Shown: piece after piece, positions 32,913-44,199 of the stretch
Layout of the letters: each line of letters opens with the position of its first letter
Position numbering within the stretch: the first letter of the stretch is position 1
From: Isoetes taiwanensis
Taxonomy: Eukaryota; Streptophyta; Lycopodiopsida; Isoetales; Isoetaceae
Assembly (NCBI GenBank): GCA_021234155.1
Contig: JAJEKV010000036.1
Span: forward strand, 10,865,426-10,929,425
Length of the DNA: 64,000 nt
Direction: 5' to 3'
Notes under the pieces: model-generated
Seen by the model: the letters and a program-made list of their open reading frames with translations, nothing else
What the model was told of the DNA's origin: nothing
Databases searched by the model: none
Made by a program: the position numbers and the translations under genes

Positions 32913-35399
32913 CAGAGTAAAAAAAGGGCAATTTCAAAGCTCAGAGTCTGAGAAGGTCGACAATGAATAACCTTCAAACATTCTATGTATTTTCTATGAA
33001 AAAATACCCTCCCCATAAATTTCCTACGCATTTTCCATGAAAAATAGACCCTCCCCATGTATTATCTAATGGACACATCCAATGGACCCTCCCCCTTTCT
33101 AATAGACCATACCATATAGCTATATGAAGAGGGGACCATTGGGCTCATATTTAGCTATGTAAAGAGTAATGCCTAATGCACATGTAAATAGCAACATATG
33201 CACCTATAATGCACATTATAACCTACGAGAGCCTATTAGACCTATGCATTAAATCTATTAATATGCATTAGACCTATATATTAATATGTACTTGTCCCCA
33301 TTTTGTGGGCTAAACAAGGTCTAAATTATATCATGATCTTCACAAAGTTAAGTTTTTACCTTAGAATAAGAATATATGCCTAGAAAACGTGCACCATGGC
33401 AACATAATGTTTAACGTGCACACACATGAAAAGAGGAAATTAGGGACACGTCAAAATATAATCCTATATTATTAGCATTTATTTTTACACTTTCTTTTCA
33501 ACATATTATTTTACCCTTTTTTTTAATACCCCCCACCTTTTTTCCCGCCATGCTTGAATTTTAAAATCATTTATTTTACACTTTCTTTTTCAACGTATTA
33601 TTTTACCCCTTTTTTCTAATACCCCGCCTTTTTTTCCCGCCCATGATTGAATTTTAAACTTTGGTACATACCTTTGAGACAGAAGTTCCTTTGTACCACT
33701 TGGAAGAAGCTCCCCAACGCCATAGCTCCCACCGCTTGCTAATCAATTTCGCTTGACCGACGGTTCGCTCAAGTGAGACCCCCGATCCCCCTCGATCCGG
33801 CTGCCCCACGATGCGTGGAAACCCCCAAACCGCTTCCCATTCTGCTTCGGATCTACATTGTTCTGTGCGAAACGCCGTCTATGAAACCCTGCTTGTCACT
33901 CTGTGGAAAATCTCTATGATTCTAACAGTTGTGCAAGGATTTGCAGACGGTGGACCTTATTCTTTGGATTTAGCCGGTACTTTGAGGGCGGAAGTGCAAG
34001 TAACACAAGAGGATGATGGAAAAATGAGTCGGGAATTTAGCCAGATTTTCGAGCTATGGTGCAGCAAATAACTGGTATTCTAGGAAATCCTCCATTTATT
34101 TCAAATCCGTCGCTCCACAGAGGCAGATTAGATCACTTGCTTACTTCTGGCAGAAAGAGGGGATTTAAACCGGTTTGGCAGACCTACGGCAGCTGAGCTG
34201 CCACATTCTGTAGTTCTAACAGAGAAACAAATTTCGCCATTCTCAGAGTGCCACAGCCCTCCGTGAGAGTTCGCTCAAATGATGGCGGCGGCAAAGAGAG
34301 GGAGGAGCCGAGAGCCGGCTATGGCGCGTCGGGTTTATCCCCAAGCCAGCCTTGGCATGTAAGCTCTCTCACTCTTTTGAGAGGAGCTACGGCTATTGGC
34401 CAACGGACCCTGGAGCAAACTTTCCTTTGCCAATTCTGAAGAAACTTTCAAAAGAAGAAACTTTCCTTTGCCGATTTTGAAGCAGGAGCTTGTCTTCTTG
34501 AGCCGATTCAGAAGAAGAGCTTGCCGAGTCTTCCTCTTGCTGGATTTATGACTTTTAAAAACAGGAGCAAGCTAAGCCGGAGTTAGATCATTAAGTTGAA
34601 ATAACAGAGTGTTGAAATTGCAGAGATAACAGAGTGTTGAAATTACCAGCCTTCTATAGTGATGCCGTTACGTTATCCATGCTTGCCGCTGTGCCATGCG
34701 GAGTGTTAAAACCCGGTTGCATACTGGATCTTTGATTTTATCAGATTGGGCCGTAGAAGCCAGATCCAAAGGGCCAGAGCAACAAGGCTGGCAACTCTAA
34801 ACCACTATTGATATTATTGCAAACATAGCAGTGTTTGTCCTTCAGCTCAACACTAATGTTATGAAGGTGTATTGAAGAAATAGAAACTCCCACAAAGTCA
34901 TCACCAATAGCCTGTCCTTTGTAGCAGTGCATATGATTCTATAGTATAAGCACACCTTCACCAACAATTCCTCTGTTCGTGATCGGGATATTTTCTGGAT
35001 TATTGCTCGAGATTCAAGCCCTTTTTGCCGTTCTCTAGCCTCTGGAGCTTTCTGTACCAGCTTGAGGGCAAAGAATAGAAATGGAGCTTTAGTCTGGAAA
35101 GCCTTGCAAAAAACCGAGGAAGTTCCTTATGAAGTTACGGAAGATTGGAGATTTTGGTACCATGGATTTTCGTTTGCCTTGGTGCTTGTTCTTTGCTGCC
35201 TCTTGCCTCTGTCATAGTGCTTTTTTGGTGCTGGAATTAGATTGCCTTCTCGACTAGTGGGTCGAGAAAGGTTTCTAATAGAGTATTGATTTAATTAAAT
35301 TTATATTTGATTATTTTATCAATAGATTTAATTAATTATCTATTTGCTTAATTAATTATTAATTATATATTAATAATTAATACTTTTTTTTTGTTGGGG
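32913..35399. other. Interior of the 4.1-kb element, no supported gene
   Basis: AT-rich to 33660, with two similar blocks around CATTTATTTTTACACTTTCT (near 33477 and 33569). Then comes a moderate-GC stretch with small frames at 33811-34071 and 34248-34439 that show no motifs. A short direct repeat of AGAAACTTTCCTTTGCC lies near 34420-34470, and one of AACAGAGTGTTGAAATT near 34605-34645. The last part (35280-35385) is very AT-rich. Confidence 0.5.
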
Positions 35400-35690
35400 A
35401 GGGGGGGGGAGGGCGTGCTTGCCCCCTTTGCCCCTCCCGCTCCTCCTTTGCTCCTCCCCCTCCCCTCCCTCCCTCCCTCCTCCCCCGCCCCGCCCCTCTC
35501 CCTTCTTCCAGCTTATCCCCTCCCCCTCCTCCTTTGCCCTTTTGCTCTCCTCTCCCCTCCCTGCCCCTGCCCTTGCCCCTTCTTCCAACTTATCCTCTTC
35601 CCTTCTTCAACGTGTGGCCCCTCCCTCTTTCTCCTCCTACCCTTCTCCTTATCAAGGTGTGCCCCCTCTCCCTCCCCTCTTTTTTTTTTT
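35400..35690. repeat. Pyrimidine-rich tract
   Basis: Nearly pure C/T on the plus strand with runs like CCCTCCCTCCCTCC, preceded by a G run (35399-35413). Such tracts can form triplex (H-DNA) or G-quadruplex structures. Open frames on both strands here are composition artefacts. Confidence 0.8.
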
Positions 35691-35763
35691 TGTATGAGTC
35701 CCATTTTCAGTCCGAGTCCCAAAATTCGAGATTTGTCCCACTTTAATTAAATACGACTTTTAA

Positions 35764-38556
35764 TGTTTATGCCCCTAATCAGCCTTCTCAGCAGGGTGCT
35801 TTATGGGCCACAGTTCGGAATAAGTTGCGAGCCCTTGGTGGGTTACAGGTCGCTTGGTTGTTATTAGGGGACTTCAATATGGTAGAGCGAGTAGAGGATC
35901 GCTCTGGTTCTGGAACCCAGATTGTGCATGGGTTTGAGAGGGACCAAAGGGTCTCGCTTTGTTGCGTGATTTGGCCTTGGTTGAGGTCCCTGGGGACTTG
36001 TCTTTCACCTATTGTAATAGGCAGATTGGTGCGGGTCGGGCGTATGCTAGGCATGACCGGTGTTATGCTTCCCCATGCACACTTGATGGTGTGCCCTCTT
36101 TGTGCCGGAGTAGCATTCTGTCTACCTCCATTTCTGATCATTACCCTCAGGTTTTGTCTAGTCAGGGTGCAGTTGCCTCTCGCCCTCTAGGACGGTGTTC
36201 CGCTTGAACACCCGCTTCCGCCGATGCGGATTTCGAGTTGTGGCTTGATACCTTTTCATCTCCGGCGGGTATGTCCGGTATGGTGACCGCCTTGGCCGTG
36301 GTGAAGCGTTTTGCCAAGGTCTTTGGTAAGCGGCGCGGTGCGCAGAGCGCGGGGAGTTGCATGGTCTCTATCGGTTGGAGAGGATTCGGCGCAGCCTTCG
36401 ATGGCATTAGGGAGAATGCAAAGGTTGCAGCGTATTGTTGCTCGAGCAGGTTAAAGTGCGGGGGCACGTGTGAAGGCAGCCCTTACCTAGTTGAAGGAGG
36501 GGGACACAAGTTCGTCGGTGTTCTTCGTGAGCAGCCTAGGCAAATGCATGATATGCAAAGATCTATGGCGCCCCTTGCTTTGCCTGATGGGCTGACTTTG
36601 GAGGATCCCGCTGATTTGCAGAGGTATGTGCATGCCCATTTCTCGGGTTTTTCGCACAAAAGCCTCTTCCCTATGAGCAGAGATGCAGGAGCTTGTTTTG
36701 GGGGCTGTTAAAGCCATCTATTCTCGCCTCATCGGAGAGCTTGGAGCAGGAGCTTTCGAGAGAGGATTTAGCGGCGGCATGTATGTGCATGGCCAAGGAT
36801 AAATGTCCCCGGGCTGGATGGCATCCCCGCGGGAGTTCTTTCGCACTTATTGGGAGTGGGCTAGTGAGTCGGTTGTGTGTGTACCTTGAGTTGTCGCAGC
36901 CTTTCTCAAATGGATAGGATCTTGAATACCGCATGCATTTCCTTGATTCCTAAGGTTAAGCAGCCTTCTACTATTAATGATTGGAGGCCTATCTCCTTGT
37001 TGTCTTCGTATATAAGATTATTATGAAAGCCCCGGCAGAGAAGTTGAAGCTCTGTTGACTTCTTCCATTAGTAAGGTGCGACCGGGTTTGTCCCCTCGAG
37101 GAACATTTTGACTAATGTTGCTGCAAAGATATGAGGGCCTTTATTGGGCCGTAAGAACGTGGCAGGCATTTCCTATCTTAAGCTTGACTTTGCCAAAGCT
37201 TACGATAGTGTCCGCTTGGGAGTTCTTGTTCGCCATGATGTTAGCGCTTGGTGTGGGTCCACGCTTTACAGAGACATCATGAAGCCGCATAGGTCAAAGA
37301 CGGGCTACGGTGGTGTGCCCCTCCGCTTTTTCTCCTTAGGCGTAGGGGTGCGTCGGGGGTGCCCTTTGGCCGCTTTTGTTTACAATTGTGGCGAGGCACT
37401 CGCCTTAGTTGTTTTTGGTCTGCAGTGAAGGAGGGAGTGGTGGATGGGCTTCGGATGCGGGATGGTAGCTAGCGATTATTAACCGCTTTGTCGATGACAC
37501 TTTCCTCTTCTTGGTGGCGTAAGAGAGGAATTTACTGAGAATGTGAAGGGTTTGTTGGATACTTTCTCCTTGGCCTCGTGCATTCTTCCTCAATTGGGGT
37601 AAGTGCTCCGCATTATGGGCCCAAATTTCCGGCCTCCCCTTGTTTGGCTCTATTCCCTTGGAAGGTGCTTCCGTGTAATGTGTGTACTAAGTCAAGGGGT
37701 ATTCCCTTTGGAGGGATGTTTCCATGGGGAGGGTGTGGGATGAGATTTTGCGGGGGTTGCGTAAACACCTCAATTGGTGGAAGGGTAGCAAGTTGTCCAT
37801 GGCGGTGTAGGATCACTATTGCCAAGTCAAGATTTTGTAGCACTCACGTGTATCTGAAAGATCTGCGATGCTAGCTCCCCGAGGGTAAGATACGTGCTTT
37901 GGATAAGATTGTTCAAATTTTATGTGGGGCGGGATGATGAAGGGGCGTTGTTAAAGTGGCTTGGTGGAAGTGTCTTCGCCCCGTGAGGATGGGGGCTTGG
38001 CCATTCTCGATTTAGCACCGCATAGTAAGGTGTTGGTCTCCAAGTTTGTTTGGAGCATTCTCGCAGATGGAGCATCTTCTCCGGTGCTTGGCAACAAGTT
38101 ATTGCAGTCCTTCGCCATTGTGTGGCGTTTGGGAAGCCGTCTGCATGTGGAGTTGCCCCGGCACAATGTTGTATGGTCTCCGCCTTTCTCACATGCATCC
38201 CCTTTTCTCACAGGAGTGTTATGGCTTGGGATCATGTGCGATGCTCTTCCAGCTAGATTATGCCTCGGTTTATCACCACTCTTCTCCTTTCTTGTGGGTT
38301 CCTTTACCCCCTGCGCTTTGCCCTTTTGGTTGCCACTGCATGCATGCTCGACGCAGTTCCCGCTGGAGGCGAAGCTGCCGCGGCTCACCTTGGAGGATTG
38401 GTATTGGGGTGGTCAACTAGCTTCGTGGGAGTTCTTTCGAGCTCGCTTTCGCCTGAGGGGCAGTGACCGGGCTATCTGGGAGCACGTGGCGGGGAGTATT
38501 CTGCTACACATACCTATAGTCCCTCAGGATGATGTGGTGGTGCAGGTTTGGAAGGT
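35764..38556 (+). pseudogene. LINE endonuclease end and reverse transcriptase, decayed
   Basis: Picks up the endonuclease after the insertion: NVYAPNQPSQQGALW, then AWLLLGDFNMVERVEDRSG with the GDFN motif near 35870. After frame changes, the reverse transcriptase shows SYLKLDFAKAYDSVRLGVL (37170-37220), GVRRGCPLAAFVYNCGEALA (37345-37405) and a catalytic FVDDTFLF (near 37486-37509). The C-terminal stretch from 37961 reads in one frame for 200 residues (GLAILDLAPHSKVLVSKFVW and onward) and includes a SPLFSFL-like remnant of the zinc region. It ends abruptly at 38556 where the gypsy element begins. Confidence 0.75.
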
Positions 38557-40041
38557 TCATCCCCATGTCGCATCTTCCACGGGCAAGTGCTTCCACTTGA
38601 CCAAATACTGGAGGAACTGGGACCTCCTAGTCTTCTTGAATGACTTATCAAGAAGAAGCTCAGGTAGAATTTCAACTTGCTCTTCTGTCATTTCCAACAA
38701 AGTTGGAGTATCCAAGACCTCATCAGGGTTAGGATCGTGCCTTTTCAATAAACTTACGTGGAAGACCTTGTGAACTTTGAGATGGGCCTGAAGATCCAAC
38801 TTGTAGGCTTGAGAGCCCACTCTCTCCAAAATCTTGAACGGACCAGCCCACCTAGGGGCAAGCTTCTTGCAATTCCCTATGCGAAGCTTAGCTTGCTTCA
38901 CCTTGATCTTCAACCATACCTTATCGCCTACCTTGAACTCCTTCACGGTCCTGTGCCTGTCGGCTACACTCTTCTGCCGACTTCTTGCTGCTAAAAGGTA
39001 CCCCCTTACTTCTTCCACCAGCTGCTACATATCCCCAAGCATCTACTGGGATACTTCAACCTTTGACACGGGATTGTGCCAAGTATCCGGGGTTAGGCAC
39101 TGGTACCCGTAATTGATCATGAAGGGAGACATCTGGGATGACTCCTGCTTTGTACTGTTGTAGGCGAATTCTACCAAGTGGATGTAATCATCCCACTTGG
39201 ATTGCTTATTCCACACATAGCTTGTGAGCATATCTTCGATGATGCGATTCGTCCGCTCCGTCTGGCCATCCGTCTGAGGATGGTATGCCGTGCTCATCGA
39301 GAGCTTGGTCTGGATCGTAGCAAAAAGATCTTGCCAGAATGCACTCATGAACTTGGAATCTCTATCTGATATTATCTCTCGAGGCATGCCATGGAGTCTA
39401 AAAATCTCCTTTACAAATAGCTTGGCAGTGTCCAAGGCTGTGTCCGTAGTTTTGCAAGGCACAAAGTGTGCCATCTTAGATAATTTATCTACGACCACCA
39501 TTAGCGCATCTTTGCCTCGTAGAGTTCTAGGAAGTCCTGTGATAAAATCCATGCTTACCACTTCCCATTTTGCATTCGGCACTGCTAAAGGTTCCAAGGC
39601 TCCCGGGATTCGAAGCTGCTCTGCCTTAGTCTGCTGGCACAACTGGCATTCCCCAATATATCTGGCTATCTGTTTCTTCATTCCCGGCCAGAAATAGCTA
39701 CTCCGAATCTTGAAATACGTCTTCATAAACCCCGCATGCCCTGCTATTGGGCTGTTGTGTGTGTCATGAAGAATTAACTTCCTTACTCCTAAGGATTCGG
39801 GCACACACAACTTATCTTTATGGTACAAGAGGTTGCCTTCCTTCTTATAATGTTTGAAGGGCTTCCCGTTCTTTATCTGTTCTAGCCTCCCGGGAGAGGC
39901 TTGCCCATACCTCCTTGAAAACTTCATCAGATGGCAAGGTCTCCTCAATTTTCTTACCAAACTCACTCGCAAGAGTGGATATTGCATTACAATGCGTTCT
40001 CGTCTCAAACGGTCTCCTGGAGAGAGCATCTGCCACAACAT
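38557..40041 (-). pseudogene. Gypsy integrase and truncated chromodomain
   Basis: The zinc-binding part (GHAGFMKTYFKIRSSYFWPG, CQLCQQTKAEQ) precedes the DDE core: VSMDFITGLPR, EIISDRDSKFMSAFWQD and QTDGQTERTNRIIEDML. After a TAG/frame change near 39020 the C-terminal region reads SRQKSVADRHRTVKEFKVGD, FHVSLLKRHDPNPDEV and a chromodomain start FLQYLVKWKHLPVEDATWG that stops at the fragment edge. Chromodomains steer integration to heterochromatin. The overlap of 40041 with the RNase H frame marks another frameshift. Confidence 0.9.
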
Positions 40042-41639
40042 TAAGCTTACCGGGCTTATACACTATATCAAAATCATACTCCTCAAGGAATTCCATCCAT
40101 CTCCTTTGCCTTAGGTTGAGGAGTGGTTGAGTGAAAAGATACTGGAGGCTCTGGTGATCAGTATCTAACTGAAATTTCCTTCCCAACAAATAATGCCTCC
40201 AAATCCTTAATGCCCTGACAATGGCTAACAGCTCCTGACCATGGGTTGGGTAGCGTTGCTCGGCGTCGTTCATCTTCTTCGAGTCGCAGGCGACTACCCT
40301 TCCTTCTTGCATCAAGACTGCACCTGTTGCTATCTTACTTGCATCCGTGGCCACTAGCTTATCTTTACTCGGATCTGGAAGGACAAGCACTGGAGCTGTT
40401 GTTAAGGCCTCTTTAAGCTTCTCAAAGGAAACTTGGACTTTTTCTAACCAATGATTAGTCCAATCCTTAATCTTCTTGGCCTTGGTGAGATCCGACAAAG
40501 GGGACGCCCACCTAGCAAAGTCCTTCACAAACTTCCTGTAATATCCTGCCAGGCCCAGAAAACTTCTTACTTCTGCCACGTTTCTTGGAGCTGGCCAATT
40601 AACTATTGCTTCAATCTTAGATGGATCTGTAGAAATCCCCTCAGCTGTTACCACATGCCCCAAGTATTCCACTCGACCTGTTGCGAAGTGGCATTTGGAG
40701 AGCTTCCCATACAATCGATGCCGTCTCAACTTCTCCAACACTTTCCTCAAATGCTGACAATGCTCTTCAATGGACTTGTTGTACGTCGAAGAACACAATG
40801 ACAAACTCATCCAAGAAATCCCTGAAGATGTCGTTCATGAGACGCATGAATGTTGCTGGGGCATTCGATAATCCAAAAGGCATTACTGTAAACTCGAAGT
40901 GGCCATGCCGCATTCTAAAGGCGGTCTTATGGATATCTTCTTCCTTTATCCTTATTTGATGGTAGCCTGACCTTAAGTCAATCTTAGAGAAAACCTTCGC
41001 TCCTTGGAGCTGATCCATCAAATCATCTGCCCTAGGCAAAGCATACTTATTCTTTATCGTCTGCTTATTAAGCTGACGATAGTCTATGCACATTCTTAGA
41101 CTCCCGTCCTTCTTCTTGACGAAGAGTATGGGTGCCCCGAAAGGAGACACACTTGCTCTTATGAATCCAAGGTCTAGCAATTCCTGCAGCTGTTTCTTGA
41201 GCTCTATCAACTCCGGGGTGCTCATTCTATATGGTGCCTTGCTGGTAGGCTTAGAATCTGGAGCTAATGTGATCTCACATTCTACACCCCTATAAGGTGG
41301 TAGCTGCCGGATTTCATCCGGGAATACATCCTTGAATTCTGTAATGAGCCTTGCTACTGGCTTGGGCAACTGATTCCCCTTTTGGTCAATTCCATCCTGT
41401 TTATTTGGCTCAATTGCCTCTAACCTCAAAATATAATCCACCTTGTTTCTTTCTAAACTCTTTCTCAGCTGCTTCAAGGAAGTGCACTGCATGGGAGAAG
41501 TTACTTTCTTACCTTTTACTATGAATCTGTTGCCGTCCGGTGCCGTCATGGCGATCTCGTTGCGGTCGCAGTCAATCATTGCTTTAGCTGGCTTCAAGAA
41601 TTCCATTCCTACTATAAGATCATACCTTCCAATATCCAT
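39845..41639 (-). pseudogene. Gypsy reverse transcriptase and RNase H
   Basis: 41639-40767 reads [48 protein letters not shown] and [19 protein letters not shown], then EFVIVFFD. Here about 11 bases are missing (near 40781), which removes the second Asp of the catalytic pair and shifts the frame. The other frame (40810-39845) carries on with [34 protein letters not shown] and RNase H motifs (LVATDASKIATGAVL, DTDHQSLQYLF). The missing Asp alone would stop synthesis. Confidence 0.9.
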
Positions 41640-41642
41640 GAC

Positions 41643-42034
41643 TTATGCCCCCATTGGCCACTTGCTTCCACTAAGGTCTATGTCAAATGTGATCCTCCTC
41701 CCCTTAGTGTGACGAATGGCACCATTGGCCATGCTAACTGGCCTTGGCTTAGACTTCAAAACTTTATTCTTCATTAGGGCAGCCAGCCTAGGAGAGGCAA
41801 AGTTGTGAGAGCTACCTGTATCTATCAGGACTACATATGGATTGCTATCTATGATTCCGTCAGCCGTAATGACTGTGGACTGATTTTCAACATCACCTGA
41901 CTCAATATTTGCACATATATGGCACTCACCCTCTATGAAATCCTGGGCCTCCTGCTGGTCGTCGTCTTCGTTGCCTCCTTCGGTTGGTGAATCCCAATCC
42001 GCGAGTTCTGCCAAGTTGCCTGCATGACGAACGG
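41643..42034 (-). pseudogene. Gypsy aspartic protease
   Basis: The frame continues from the knuckle through an acidic linker (GNEDDDQQEAQDFIEGE) to YVVLIDTGSSHNFASPRLA, the active-site DTGSS of retroelement proteases (near 41800-41830). It ends at an in-frame TAA at 41643-41645, after which the polyprotein resumes at once with [15 protein letters not shown]. The enzyme would cut the Gag-Pol precursor. Confidence 0.85.
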
Positions 42035-42123
42035 ACAGTCGTGCGTTCGGTGCCCTGGCTGGAAACACCTAAAGCACAACTTCTTTTCAATGCATTCCTG
42101 TCTCTTTTCCTTTGGCAGGCTGT

Positions 42124-42834
42124 CTAGAAGACGCTTGAGCGCGCTGCCCCCTGATGCATTTTGTGGCCTACGGTCCCCAAAGCTTTTCCCTGAACTTTCC
42201 CTTGCTGCTGGCCTCCTGTTGGCGTAGGTGCTGACTGCTTACTCTGGTACTGCCCTTGGTACTGCCCTGCTGATTTACCTTTAAAAGGCAACGGTTTCTC
42301 CCCTGGAGTTGCTGGTGCTTCTTCCAAACTTATAGCTTTATCCTCGGCTTCTGCAACTGTCCTCGGGTTGATCGCTCGGACTAGCCTTTTGATATTGCTA
42401 TTCAATCCCTCAATGTATCCATCAACCGCTTACCTTTCAGAAATTCCGGGAACATGGAGCCTGAGCCGCATGAATTCCTCTGTGTAATTGGCTACTGACA
42501 AGGTAACCTGGCTCAATCTGTAGAATTGCTGGATCTGCCTGCTAGTATGTGATCTTGGCACATAATGTTTGCGAAAGGCCTTGCTGAAGGTCTTGAATCT
42601 GCAACTGTTCCTTCTTAGCTTATTGGACTTCGCGTAGCCTTTCCACCAAATTCTAGCTGCTCCTATTAAGTTTGCTGTAGCAACCTTCCCTATATCTTTG
42701 TCCTTCATGTCATAAGAATTGCCAAACTCTTCCATCTCATCAAGCCAAGCTTCTGCCTCCATACCTGACCTGTCTTTCCCTGAAAACTGACCCAACTTCC
42801 TAGTCTTCCACACATTGCTCATAGCACTATCCAC
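42124..42834 (-). pseudogene. Gypsy gag with zinc knuckle following
   Basis: From 42834 the frame reads VWKTRKLGQFSGKDRSGMEA, AARIWWKGYAKSN and FRKHYVPRSHTSRQIQQFYR, the retrotransposon gag pattern, up to SER and a TAA at 42428-42430. The same frame, shifted after the stop, goes on with LNSNIKRLVRAINPRTVAEA and a Gln/Gly-rich linker. The CCHC knuckle CFRCFQPGHRTHDC is encoded at 42035-42076. Gag coats the RNA; the knuckle binds it. Upstream (43040-42835) is Ser/Lys/Arg-rich. Confidence 0.85.
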
Positions 42835-43190
42835 TTTCTTCTGATAATCATCTGTTTTTCTTGCCCTTTTCCTTGCCCGAGATGTATCAGACTGACTGTC
42901 GGAGCTAGAACTGTCCTCACTGGAAGAGCTATCTGATGTGCTGGAGCTAGACGATGTTGGGCTCCTGGTTCTCCTTTTCCTTTTCCTGTCCCTGACATTC
43001 CCCTGATTGCCTTCCCCTTCCAGCTGTGGATCCTCCTCAATGCCTTGCTGAGGTAGTGGTGGAGGAGGTGGTGGTGGGGTGGCCCAGTGAATCAGCTAGT
43101 ACATCTGGTTCATCATCTGGGTGAGCCTCGCGTTGACTGTCTCCACCGTCAATTCCTCATTGTTGTCGTCTTGTTCACGCCCAAATAAGT

Positions 43191-44199
43191 TCCTAGGTAC
43201 CCATTGGTGATGTCGGCCCTGGCCTTGAGAACCTGAGCCGGTGTTCCTGGTTGCAAGGATTGATCATCAATGCTTGTTATTTAGGTTACACATTAATCAT
43301 CCCTATTTACATATGAATTATTGTTAGGTACAAAAGAAATCATGTGAAAATTCCACTTACGAGTCAACGACAGAGTGGTCATTAATATTTAAGAAATACA
43401 ATTCGTGAAATACATGATAATATCTGAAACAGAAATCATTCAATACAATTTAAATGACAAACAAAGCAAATTTTTATCTTTGATGCCCCTTCATGGACTT
43501 GAAGAAGTTCTTGACGTCCTTAAGTCGTAGCCCTTTGCCTACGTCTTATTGAAGGTCAGTTTGCTGCCACCTTTATGCATAAAGAATGCATTGTATGAGA
43601 ACAAGGGGTTTGTCACTTATTTGAATACTTGCCATCTTAATTTTATATGCTTTCTTAATGATGTTTATGCCCCAAAATCAGGGTTTAGGGTTTCTAAAGC
43701 CACATTCATACCACTAACTCATCATTGCATTGCATATACCTGATTATAGATCATAAACAAATCTCCCATTCAAGCATTGTCACTAATACTCTTTCTCATT
43801 TTTTAATGCAGCAGTCGAGAAGCTAGCCAAGACGACTTCATTGCCTAGTATTTGATCACATGTATGATTATTGCAATCTTCTTAAGCTCAGAATTCAGAT
43901 TTTTATCATTTTAGGGCTGATTTATGTTTGAATTGTCAATGTGGTTGTGCTTTAGCTTTCTGGGCTGTCATAACATGTTATTTCAGACTCAAAGGAGCCT
44001 TTAAGTAGCCTCCTTCTTGCTTATATCAGGGCTGTAACAGACCCTAATTGGGCTGCCCCTTTGCTGCCCCATTTCAGCCCCATTTGTGCAATGCAATGTT
44101 TGGAATGTTGGGAATGTTCTTTTGCATGCTAGTTAGCTAGTATTTGTTAGATTTCTTTTCTTATTGTGTAGCTCACGTGCTTGCTTCACATGCAGATAA
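43191..44199. other. No supported gene; 5' flank of the P-like transposase
   Basis: AT-rich sequence between the gypsy gag end and the transposase start. A CT-rich and TTGT-rich stretch and CACATGCAG, a splice-acceptor-like motif just before the ATG at 44200, suggest an upstream untranslated exon. No terminal inverted repeat matching the 3' side was found by eye. Confidence 0.4.

Larger units (their letters stand above)
31661..35759. mobile_element. 4.1-kb non-autonomous element with 25-bp terminal inverted repeats
   Basis: Both ends are a perfect 25-bp inverted repeat beginning AAGTCGTATTTAATTAAAGT (31661-31685 and 35735-35759). TTAA flanks each end (31657-31660 and 35760-35763). Because the flank is palindromic, the duplication may be TA, TTA or TTAA, so Tc1/mariner, PIF/Harbinger and piggyBac types all remain possible. 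Removing the element and one TTAA restores GIVNVYAPN in the LINE endonuclease. I see no transposase inside. The content is a hairpin repeat array (32367-32912), AT-rich DNA, short unsupported frames and a pyrimidine tract near the right end. Confidence 0.85.
29482..38556 (+). mobile_element. Decayed plus-strand LINE, split by a 4.1-kb insertion
   Basis: Order on the plus strand: ORF1 (about 29741-31260), endonuclease start (31332-31656), an inserted element (31661-35759), the rest of the endonuclease (35764-36190), reverse transcriptase (about 36900-38000) and a long C-terminal part up to 38556. There the sequence runs straight into a gypsy element cut inside its chromodomain. Frames change many times. 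The inserted element is younger than the LINE because it splits a readable motif exactly. Confidence 0.8.
38557..43190 (-). mobile_element. Ty3/gypsy chromovirus, internal region, truncated
   Basis: Minus-strand order is gag, zinc knuckle, protease, reverse transcriptase, RNase H, integrase, chromodomain: the chromovirus layout. At the 3' side the chromodomain is cut at VKWKHLPVEDATWG (38557). At the 5' side gag fades near 43190, and no primer site or LTR follows. It is therefore a truncated internal piece. In-frame stops, frame changes and a deletion in the reverse transcriptase active site show it is dead. A second worn piece of the same family lies at 53440-53960. Confidence 0.9.

Noticed and set aside
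35391-35750. Proline/serine/leucine-rich open frames on both strands
   Set aside because: They follow from the pyrimidine-rich tract; no family motif and no start context.
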